Below, piece by piece: positions 1 to 5,105 of a stretch of DNA of 7,563 nucleotides. The notes below the pieces were generated by a model. It was not told where the DNA came from. It saw nothing but the letters and a program-made list of their open reading frames with translations, and did no database searches. Both the position numbers and the translations under genes were made by a program. The DNA comes from Rhodothermales bacterium (GTDB lineage Bacteria > Bacteroidota > Rhodothermia > Rhodothermales > UBA10348). The stretch lies in assembly GCA_013003255.1 (NCBI GenBank), contig JABDJZ010000417.1, forward strand, positions 1 through 7,563, written 5' to 3'. How positions within the stretch are numbered: the stretch's first letter is position 1; each line of letters starts with the position of its first letter.

Positions 1-1234
1 GGGCGATGGAGATGACGAAGAACTCGTCCCGGCTGCCGTGGAATCGGGATCGCTGGGCACGGATGTGCGTGCCGCGCTCTCCTTTTGGAAGGCTCTCCAG
101 GAGGCGGCGGCCACCCCATCGCGCGCAGTAGTGCTCGTCCTGCCAGAACCCGGCGGGCAGTGGAACCGAGGTCCGGTTGAAGACCTTGGTGAGTTCAGTT
201 GAGCCCGAGCGTTGGTCGTGGTTGAGCCGCATGAAGAACATGTCCTGGAACCCCAGGAGGCCCGGGAGCAGCTGTCCCAGCCTGTAGAAAAACATCTCCG
301 GCGTCGCCGAGAAGTCCTCCATGACCTCGAGGAATGCCTCCCCGGACCAGCGCGGCCGCTCAAATAGCCGGCGCATGGCGGCCACGAGCTCGTCCCTGTC
401 AATCAGGACCGCGCCCGCGAAGTAAGAGGCCTTGAAGTTGTTCAGGACCTGTTCGAACGAGTTCACCTTCATCCAGGAAGACGTCTTTGCCCGTTCGCCG
501 AGTCCCATTACGTCGTACGCCAATTCGCGCCCAAGGACAAAGGCCTGCTGCGCCGCCAGCAGGTTTGGATTCACGAACAGGGTGGGTTCGTCGTCGTCGG
601 TCAGCACAGAGCGAAGGTCCCGCAGCTCGGGATGCTCAGCCAGACGTTTCCAGTCCAGACGGTATCCGTACACCCGCTCCAGCGTCCGGGACAGCGTTCC
701 AACTGGGTCCGTGGTGAGATCCTCGGGGCCCAGTTGGGATCGGAATCCGGCAGCGGCATCCTCGATATCCAGGAAGTAGTTGTCGTGCATCAACTGGTAG
801 GACCGCAGGGCGGCAAACAGGAAGTGCTCGACGCGCATGTCATAGATCTGGCCGATCTCCAGCAGCGTTCGCACCAACGCGCCTGCGCGCGATGGATCCT
901 CTGAGAACAGGCTGAACAGATCCTGTGCCTGGAGCCCGAACACTTCGAAGGGGAACTCCGAGAAGAAGGGAGACCGCAGGGTCTTGGTCACGGCATCCAG
1001 CTGCTCATCAACCCGCACCGAGACCAGGTCATCGTAGGAGACTTCCAGTGCACTGGCGAGGCCCAGCAGCTTATCCGGCTTGGGATACTTCTTTCCTTTC
1101 TCGATTTCGCTGAGATAGGAAATGGAAAGGTTGGACGCGGCGGCCAGCTGCTTCAGGGAAAAGCCGGCCTCCTGGCGGAGTCGCTTGACCTTGAGCCCGA
1201 GAATGAAACGCAGATTGTCTTCGCTAACTGCCAC
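1..1234 (-). CDS. XRE-family transcriptional regulator with degenerate IrrE/ImmA-like domain, C-terminus cut by window edge
   Basis: Translating the minus strand from a GTG at 1234 gives an open frame of 411 residues that is still open at the left edge. Residues about 12-66 form a helix-turn-helix of the XRE/Cro type (KRLRQEAGFSLKQLA, then SISYLSEIEKGKKYP), so DNA binding is well supported. Residues about 185-310 look like the IrrE N-terminal-like (ImmA) fold, but the zinc-protease HExxH position reads RELAY (236-240), so peptidase activity is unlikely. The segment EMFFYRLGQLLPGLLG (313-328) and a later HYCARW (369-374) fit the C-terminal part of the RamB/ScfR-like group of short-chain acyl-CoA or acetate regulators. 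No membrane segment is seen. GTG is chosen because the HTH begins about 11 residues later and no better start lies upstream; there is no clear Shine-Dalgarno. The gene is divergent from adk, with inverted repeats just before its start that suggest autoregulation. The HTH call is firm; the physiological role is inference. Confidence 0.88.
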   Translation of the reverse strand, partial: MAVSEDNLRFILGLKVKRLRQEAGFSLKQLAAASNLSISYLSEIEKGKKYPKPDKLLGLASALEVSYDDLVSVRVDEQLDAVTKTLRSPFFSEFPFEVFGLQAQDLFSLFSEDPSRAGALVRTLLEIGQIYDMRVEHFLFAALRSYQLMHDNYFLDIEDAAAGFRSQLGPEDLTTDPVGTLSRTLERVYGYRLDWKRLAEHPELRDLRSVLTDDDEPTLFVNPNLLAAQQAFVLGRELAYDVMGLGERAKTSSWMKVNSFEQVLNNFKASYFAGAVLIDRDELVAAMRRLFERPRWSGEAFLEVMEDFSATPEMFFYRLGQLLPGLLGFQDMFFMRLNHDQRSGSTELTKVFNRTSVPLPAGFWQDEHYCARWGGRRLLESLPKGERGTHIRAQRSRFHGSRDEFFVISIA

Positions 1235-1246
1235 AAAGGTGCCCGT

Positions 1247-1305
1247 TTTTCGCTGGTGGCGAAAATTTAGGGTCGCCGGTCGGTCTGCGCCAGCGAAAAT
1301 TCGCT
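1247..1305. promoter_or_regulatory. Candidate operator cluster: two inverted repeats sharing a GCGAAAA half-site
   Basis: The first repeat is TTTTCGC (1247-1253), 5-base spacer, GCGAAAA (1259-1265), with perfect 7-base arms. The second is AGCGAA (1292-1297), AA, TTCGCT (1300-1305), with perfect 6-base arms. The word GCGAAAATT occurs in both (1259-1267 and 1293-1301), 34 bases apart, close to a whole number of helix turns apart on the same face (about 3.2 turns). The inner repeat ends 12 bases before the GTG start of the XRE regulator. It also overlaps a TAAATTTT word (minus strand, 1262-1269) resembling a Bacteroidota -7 box. I infer that the regulator binds here and controls itself; control of adk, 113 bases away, is less certain. 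Confidence 0.5.
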
Positions 1306-1392
1306 CGTGTAGTGCGATTACCGGTTTCGGCCCCCCATTCGTTACCGTATCATTATCGACGCTCCTCCCGGGGCTGACATCAGAAGGACGCA

Positions 1393-1410
1393 GCCGATTC
1401 CGAGATCGGC
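1393..1410 (+). other. Small perfect hairpin just upstream of the adk start
   Basis: GCCGAT (1393-1398) and ATCGGC (1405-1410) are perfect 6-base arms around a 6-base loop, and the 3' arm ends 7 bases before the adk ATG. This occupies the place where a Shine-Dalgarno would lie, and none is visible. It could damp ribosome entry, but an inverted repeat of this size can occur by chance. I see no convincing promoter words in 1306-1417. Confidence 0.25.
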
Positions 1411-1417
1411 CCATTTC

Positions 1418-2077
1418 ATGCGCATCGCACTATTCGGTCCGCCTGGCGCGGGTAAAGGTACCCAGGCCAGCATCCTGGCCGAGACGTACGGTCTGAAGAC
1501 CATTTCAACCGGCAACCTTATCCGTGAGGCCATGCGGGAAGGCTCTGAACTCGGCGAAGAGGCGCGCTCCTATGTGACGGCCGGCAAGCTGGTGCCCGGC
1601 GAGTTGGTTCGAAAGCTGGCGGATTCGGCCGTAGCCAATGCCGGTTTCAACGATTTCATCCTGGACGGGTACCCGCGCACCATTGAGCAGGCCCAGTGGC
1701 TGGACGCCTTTCTGCGCGCCTACAAGGCCGAGCTTCATGGTGTGGTCTTCCTGGCCGTTCCGGACGAGGTGATCATCGAACGACTCTCAAAACGGCGTGT
1801 GCATCGACTGACGGGCGAGAGTTACCACCTGGACTTCCTGCCGCCGCCCGCCGACGTCAGCCCCGAGGACATCATCCAGCGCGCTGATGACCAGCCTGAA
1901 GCCATCGCGTCACGGCTGAGGGGCTATCGACGCGAGACCAAACCGCTTGAGAACCACTTTCGGGTGACCGGACTTCTCCGCGAAGTCGACGGGAATGCTT
2001 CGGTCGATGTAGTGCACAACCGTATCATCCGGTTCCTCAAGTCATCTCCAGTCACAGCCGCGCGGAAGGCGGGCTGA
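1418..2077 (+). CDS. adk: Adenylate kinase
   Basis: This cytosolic enzyme converts ATP and AMP to two ADP. The 219-residue product has the nucleoside monophosphate kinase P-loop GPPGAGKGT at 7-15, with Lys13. It also has the AMP-binding STG-NLIR stretch (30-36, Arg36) and DGYPRT at 83-88. The LID region opens with RRVHRLTGESYHLDF at 126-140 and closes with QRADD (154-158) and Arg166, Arg171 and Arg172. The LID contains no cysteines, so it is the non-zinc type, and it is a few residues shorter than the E. coli LID. Overall length is close to the usual 210-220. The ATG at 1418 places the beta strand MRIALF directly before the P-loop, as expected. It has no clear ribosome binding site. The M16-like gene follows after 53 bases in the same direction, so co-transcription is likely. 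Confidence 0.96.
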   Translation: MRIALFGPPGAGKGTQASILAETYGLKTISTGNLIREAMREGSELGEEARSYVTAGKLVPGELVRKLADSAVANAGFNDFILDGYPRTIEQAQWLDAFLRAYKAELHGVVFLAVPDEVIIERLSKRRVHRLTGESYHLDFLPPPADVSPEDIIQRADDQPEAIASRLRGYRRETKPLENHFRVTGLLREVDGNASVDVVHNRIIRFLKSSPVTAARKAG

Positions 2078-2085
2078 GCCCCCTC

Positions 2086-2100
2086 GCGCCGAAAGGGCGC
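2086..2100 (+). other. Short GC hairpin between adk and the M16-like gene
   Basis: GCGCC (2086-2090), a GAAAG loop, and GGCGC (2096-2100) form a perfect 5-base GC stem starting 9 bases after the adk stop. No T-run follows, so it is not a standard intrinsic terminator. It could act as a 3' end stabiliser or partial attenuator between the two genes. The call rests only on base pairing. Confidence 0.25.
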
Positions 2101-2130
2101 TGGCAGGGTTCGTCGCCGCGAAACTTGCCC

Positions 2131-3393
2131 ATGGGAATTGCCGGACGCACCACGCGAACCACTGCCGGTCCTGTCGACCTTGCCGTCCTCCCGACGGGAA
2201 TACAGGATGTCGTTACGATTCGCGGTTCCGTGGACACCGATCCAGGAAGTCCGGCCTCAGAACTGGTTCAGGACTGGATGGTGCGGACCCTGGACCGTGG
2301 AAGCCAGTCACGTGACCGGTTTGAGATCGCTTCGATTCTGGAGAATCTCGGGGCGCAGGTAGGGTTCAGCGGATCCGGATCCAGGATTCGCATGTCGGCC
2401 CGTTGTCTGAGGAAGGACCTGCCAACCGTCGTCGAACTGCTCTTCGAACAGCTCTGCAGGCCGGCGCTGGATTCCCCGGAGCTGGCCAAGAGTCGGGACC
2501 GCCTGGCTGCCAGCATCCAGCGGGGCATTGCCGATGCCGGGTACCGCGCCAATGTGGCGCTTTCCCAAGCGGTCTACAACCCGTTGCATCCCAACTACAT
2601 TCCGCTGCCCGCCGAAGAGGATCGCGCACTCCGGGAGGCCACTGAAGGAGATGCCAGGGCAGCGCACGCACATCTGTTGAAGGGGAGGCCCCGGCTTGTG
2701 ATTGTGGGAGACGTGGATCCCGATGCCTGTGTAGACCTGGTTGCCAGAGCGAGTGGTGACTGGGCAGGCCAGGAGCGAGGGCCGGTCATGCCGCCCGGGA
2801 AGAAGCAGAAACCCGTCACTGAAACTGTCGAGATTGCAGACAGGGACAACCTGGAAGTGCGCTGGGGACATGCGCTGGACATCACCCGGATGGATGACGA
2901 CTTCCTGCCGGCCTATCTGGCCAGTTTCATCCTTGGCGGCAACTTCTCGGCACGCCTGATGAATGAGATCCGGGAGAAGCGGGGCCTCACCTACGGAATC
3001 GGATCCGGGCTTCGGGGGATCGATTCCCGATACCCGGGCATGTGGCGCATCCAGGTCACGCTGTCACAGGAGAACCTCGAGTACGGTATCGATGCCACCG
3101 AGGCCGTGGTTCGTGAGTTCGCGGACGGGGGCGTGACGGACGAGGAGTTGGCCGACAAGAAGACCACTCTGGCCGGCAGCTTCAAGGTGCGTCTGGCCAC
3201 GACGGCCGGCCTGGCCGGAGCACTGCTCCAGCAAATGGAGGATGGGCGGGACCTGTCCTGGGTGGATTCCTACCCGGCCCGTGTTGAGGGCTGCTCCCTG
3301 GAGTCGGTCAATGAAGTGATAGGTCGCCGATTCGATCCGGCGCAGCTCTCGCGGATTGTGGCGGGCACGTTGCCCAAGCCGGTCGGCGCTTAG
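2131..3393 (+). CDS. M16-family (pitrilysin/insulinase-like) protein, catalytically degenerate, second-half type
   Basis: The product has 420 residues and two M16-like lobes. The first lobe (about 25-200) has DRFEIASILENLGAQVGFS (62-80), typical of the family's first-lobe strands and helices. The second lobe (about 225-415) carries the conserved stretch at 268-289, with key words GGNFSARL, REKRGLTYG and the Arg-Tyr pair that helps bind substrate in active M16 pairs. The zinc motif HxxEH, expected near 44-50, is replaced by ELVQDWM, so it should not cut peptides by itself. The sequence resembles the C-terminal half of fused two-unit M16 proteins; here that half stands alone. M16B enzymes usually pair an active with an inactive subunit, so a partner elsewhere is likely. 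No signal peptide is seen. I prefer ATG 2131; a TTG at 2125 would add two residues. Neither start has a clear ribosome binding site. It sits downstream of adk. Confidence 0.85.
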   Translation: MGIAGRTTRTTAGPVDLAVLPTGIQDVVTIRGSVDTDPGSPASELVQDWMVRTLDRGSQSRDRFEIASILENLGAQVGFSGSGSRIRMSARCLRKDLPTVVELLFEQLCRPALDSPELAKSRDRLAASIQRGIADAGYRANVALSQAVYNPLHPNYIPLPAEEDRALREATEGDARAAHAHLLKGRPRLVIVGDVDPDACVDLVARASGDWAGQERGPVMPPGKKQKPVTETVEIADRDNLEVRWGHALDITRMDDDFLPAYLASFILGGNFSARLMNEIREKRGLTYGIGSGLRGIDSRYPGMWRIQVTLSQENLEYGIDATEAVVREFADGGVTDEELADKKTTLAGSFKVRLATTAGLAGALLQQMEDGRDLSWVDSYPARVEGCSLESVNEVIGRRFDPAQLSRIVAGTLPKPVGA

Positions 3394-3581
3394 CCTTCAG
3401 GCATCACCAGGGCGAGCACGATGTAGACCAGCAGTCCGGGGAAGCCCACGGACAGGAAGGACAGGAGTACATAGCCCACTCGTACCAGCGTGGGATCCAG
3501 GTCGAAGTACTCGGCGAGTCCACCACATACCCCCGCGATCTGGCGGTTGTTGATGGAGCGTCTCAGGGTGGTTCGGCTCAT
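3390..3581 (-). CDS. Small PspC-domain membrane protein
   Basis: This 63-residue protein is almost entirely a PspC domain. It has a basic start (RTTLRRSINNRQ), the signature IAGVCGGLAEYF-LDPTLVR (15-34), then a hydrophobic stretch (about 35-60) long enough for one membrane segment, ending VMPEG. PspC in enterobacteria is an inner-membrane partner in the phage-shock envelope stress response, but many small PspC-domain proteins have no known role. No pspA, pspB or pspF is present here, so the symbol pspC is not given. It starts one base after the stop of the larger PspC-domain gene, so the two are probably translated together. Its TAA (3392-3390) overlaps the TAG of the convergent M16-like gene. 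The N-terminus aligns with the C-terminal domain of its neighbour, which suggests a shared origin. Confidence 0.9.
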   Translation of the reverse strand: MSRTTLRRSINNRQIAGVCGGLAEYFDLDPTLVRVGYVLLSFLSVGFPGLLVYIVLALVMPEG

Positions 3582-3582
3582 G

Positions 3583-4275
3583 TCAGCTGTCGCGAATGAT
3601 GGTGATGCGCTCTTCGAACGTGTGCTTCTCCGGGTCCGGCATGACGAAACCCAGAATCAGGTAGGCCAGGAAGAAGGGTCCGCCCGAGGCGATGGTGCCG
3701 ATGACGAACGCGATGCGAACGAGAGTCGGGTCGATGTTGAAGTACTCGGCCAGACCACCGGCAACTCCCATCAGCTTCTTGTCCCGGGTCTTGCGGAGCT
3801 TTGTCCGATCACTCTTACTGGCCTTTCGGGCCGTGGACTTGGCTTCCTTGGAGGCGATGCGCTCTTCTGCCTTCTCTGCGGCGCGGGCAGCGCGGCGCTC
3901 TCGCGCGGACATTTTCTTCTTCTTGGGCTTGCGTCCAGGCCTCCATGAGAGCACGCCGAACCCGAGGAGAATGATCAGAATGCCGGCCATCCAGGGCAGC
4001 ATGGCAGCGAGTACGCTGAGATCCACGCCGGGCGCAAGGCCCAGAAGCTGAAAGATGTAGGCGATCCCTACGAGAATGAGCGAGAAGCCCGCGATCGTCG
4101 GCAGGTTGAAGAAGCCCTGTGGTTTCTCTTCCTCCTGAAACAGGATTTCTTCGAGTTCATCCTCGGACAGATCCTCCAGATCCAGCTCGTCATCGGAGAA
4201 CAGCAGGGAATCTATCCGGCTGGACTCGCTGTCCACGGAATCAGTGCGGGTGGCTCTTCTGGATCTGGTTGCCAT
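3583..4275 (-). CDS. Membrane protein with two N-terminal TM segments and a C-terminal PspC domain
   Basis: The 230-residue product starts with an acidic Ser/Asp/Glu stretch (about 12-50, key words SDDELDLEDLSEDELEE). Two hydrophobic segments follow (about 60-80 and 92-111). Next comes a strongly basic, Lys/Arg/Ala-rich linker (112-166, starting WRPGRKPKKKK) that is probably cytoplasmic and helical. A complete PspC domain ends the protein (about 160-214): KKLMGVAGGLAEYFNIDPTL, hydrophobic stretch, VMPDPEK. The two-TM part recalls the LiaF/DUF5668 type of membrane hairpin seen with PspC domains, but I cannot confirm that by eye. The PspC domain is clearly related to the 63-residue protein encoded one base downstream (shared GGLAEYF and DPTLVR). 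It lies 62 bases after the cyclo-ligase gene in the same direction. Role in envelope stress is inference from the domain only. Confidence 0.88.
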   Translation of the reverse strand: MATRSRRATRTDSVDSESSRIDSLLFSDDELDLEDLSEDELEEILFQEEEKPQGFFNLPTIAGFSLILVGIAYIFQLLGLAPGVDLSVLAAMLPWMAGILIILLGFGVLSWRPGRKPKKKKMSARERRAARAAEKAEERIASKEAKSTARKASKSDRTKLRKTRDKKLMGVAGGLAEYFNIDPTLVRIAFVIGTIASGGPFFLAYLILGFVMPDPEKHTFEERITIIRDS

Positions 4276-4337
4276 ATCGTTGTGCCAAGTGGGGAGGAAC
4301 CCGGGCCGATGGTGCGTACGCGGCTGTGAGAACCTTG

Positions 4338-4925
4338 TTACGCGCGAGTTTGCGCGTGGATCACTTCGTTCGGGGTGACGATGGTTCCAATGAACTGGTC
4401 ATGCGGTTCAGTTGGCACTTCCGGCACCAACTGTGGATTCAGAATCGGCGCGATGAGGTGAGCACCACTTCGCGCCAGAAAGCGGTCGTAGTAGCCGCCC
4501 CCGTGACCCAGCCGCCTGCCCGTCCGGGTGATGGCCAAACACGGCACCAGAAAGGTAGTTGGCGGACGGGCAATCACAGCTCCGGTCGGCTCCAGAAGTC
4601 CCCACCGGTTCGCGCGGAGGTCCTGTGCGCCAGTGAACTGTCGAAACACCATCTGGCCGGGAACGTCCGGTACGACAGCAGGGAGGCCCACAAGGACGCC
4701 CCGCTCCTGGAGCCTGCCGAGCAATGGTCTGAGATCTACCTCGCCGGCCATCGGCCAGAATGCGAAGACCGACTCTGCGTCAAGAACCTCGTCGAACCCC
4801 GCAAGTAGCTCGGTCACCCGGAGGCTCTGTCGCGCCACGTCGTCCGCTGACAACATCGCCAGCCGGTGGCGCATTTGCGTGCGGAGTGCGCGTTTGGATG
4901 AACGGGGAGTCTCAGGGCGGTCCAT
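4338..4925 (-). CDS. 5-formyltetrahydrofolate cyclo-ligase (methenyl-THF synthetase)
   Basis: The enzyme uses ATP to turn 5-formyl-THF into 5,10-methenyl-THF, returning a stored folate to one-carbon metabolism in the cytosol. With the ATG at 4925 the protein has 195 residues, near the family norm of about 180-200. It begins with the expected SKRALRTQMRHRLAML (10-25). Further hallmarks are the WGLLEPTG region (about 108-115), then VPCLAITRTGRRLGHGGGYYD (key Gly-rich GHGGGYYD, 140-147), and the late PHDQFIGTIVTPNEVI (174-189). An ATG at 4994 would add 23 residues of low complexity and cover the probable ffh promoter, so the shorter form is preferred. Neither start has a clear ribosome binding site. 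The gene is divergent from ffh and followed by the two PspC-domain genes. Names used elsewhere include fau, ygfA and MTHFS. Confidence 0.93.
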   Translation of the reverse strand: MDRPETPRSSKRALRTQMRHRLAMLSADDVARQSLRVTELLAGFDEVLDAESVFAFWPMAGEVDLRPLLGRLQERGVLVGLPAVVPDVPGQMVFRQFTGAQDLRANRWGLLEPTGAVIARPPTTFLVPCLAITRTGRRLGHGGGYYDRFLARSGAHLIAPILNPQLVPEVPTEPHDQFIGTIVTPNEVIHAQTRA

Positions 4926-4972
4926 TAACGGTGAAGATAGAGTAGATAGGGGACACGCCGGCTCAGCAATCG

Positions 4973-5003
4973 TTGTCAATGCCAGAGAGGGCACTTACTT
5001 TCG
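4973..5003 (+). promoter_or_regulatory. Candidate Bacteroidota-type promoter for ffh
   Basis: A TTG at 4973-4975 is followed after 20 bases by TACTTTCG (4996-5003), one mismatch from the TAnnTTTG -7 box used by the primary sigma factor of Bacteroidota, with the usual -33/-7 spacing. Transcription would begin near 5009, giving a leader of roughly 100 bases before the ffh ATG. This supports the group assignment but depends on a short degenerate consensus. Confidence 0.4.
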
Positions 5004-5018
5004 CCCATCTGTACAATA

Positions 5019-5033
5019 ATTCCTGAAAGGAAT
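5019..5033 (+). other. Perfect inverted repeat in the ffh leader (first)
   Basis: ATTCCT (5019-5024) and AGGAAT (5028-5033) form a 6-base stem around a GAA triloop. It lies just after the predicted start of transcription. It is A/T-rich and weak as an RNA hairpin, and no T-run follows, so it is not a terminator. A protein-binding site is also possible. Confidence 0.25.
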
Positions 5034-5053
5034 CCAGTTCACGGTCCCGCACC

Positions 5054-5069
5054 GGATCACTCCTGATCC
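5054..5069 (+). other. Perfect inverted repeat in the ffh leader (second)
   Basis: GGATCA (5054-5059) and TGATCC (5064-5069) form a 6-base stem around a CTCC tetraloop, 36 bases before the ffh ATG. It is flanked by GC-rich sequence with several CCGG words that might extend or compete with the pairing. It could be a 5' stabilising or regulatory structure. There is no T-run. Confidence 0.28.
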
Positions 5070-5105
5070 ACCCCGGCCACCGGAAGTCTTCCCAAATCCA
5101 AGCCT

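Noticed and set aside
432..1113. Several plus-strand open frames of 62-115 residues in the left 1.2 kb
   Set aside because: They lie opposite the XRE regulator, which has a continuous 411-residue frame with recognisable domains; their products are Arg/Ser/Pro-rich with no motif.
4276..4337. Possible 6S RNA next to the cyclo-ligase gene, as in enterobacteria
   Set aside because: The spacer is only 62 bases, too short for 6S RNA (about 180), and has no open-bubble hairpin layout.
4340..4357. Perfect hairpin ACGCGC / GCGCGT at the end of the cyclo-ligase gene as a terminator
   Set aside because: It lies inside the last codons and stop of the gene, and no T-run follows it on the minus strand.
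4974..4979. TTGACA on the minus strand as a -35 box for the cyclo-ligase gene
   Set aside because: No acceptable -10 or -7 element lies at the right distance (the nearest TATCTA is 25 bases away), and sigma-70-type -35 boxes are not typical of this group.
4926..5105. Possible SRP 4.5S RNA beside ffh
   Set aside because: The conserved GGAAGCAGCC-type tip of bacterial SRP RNA is absent; CCGGAAGT near 5090 is only a partial resemblance.
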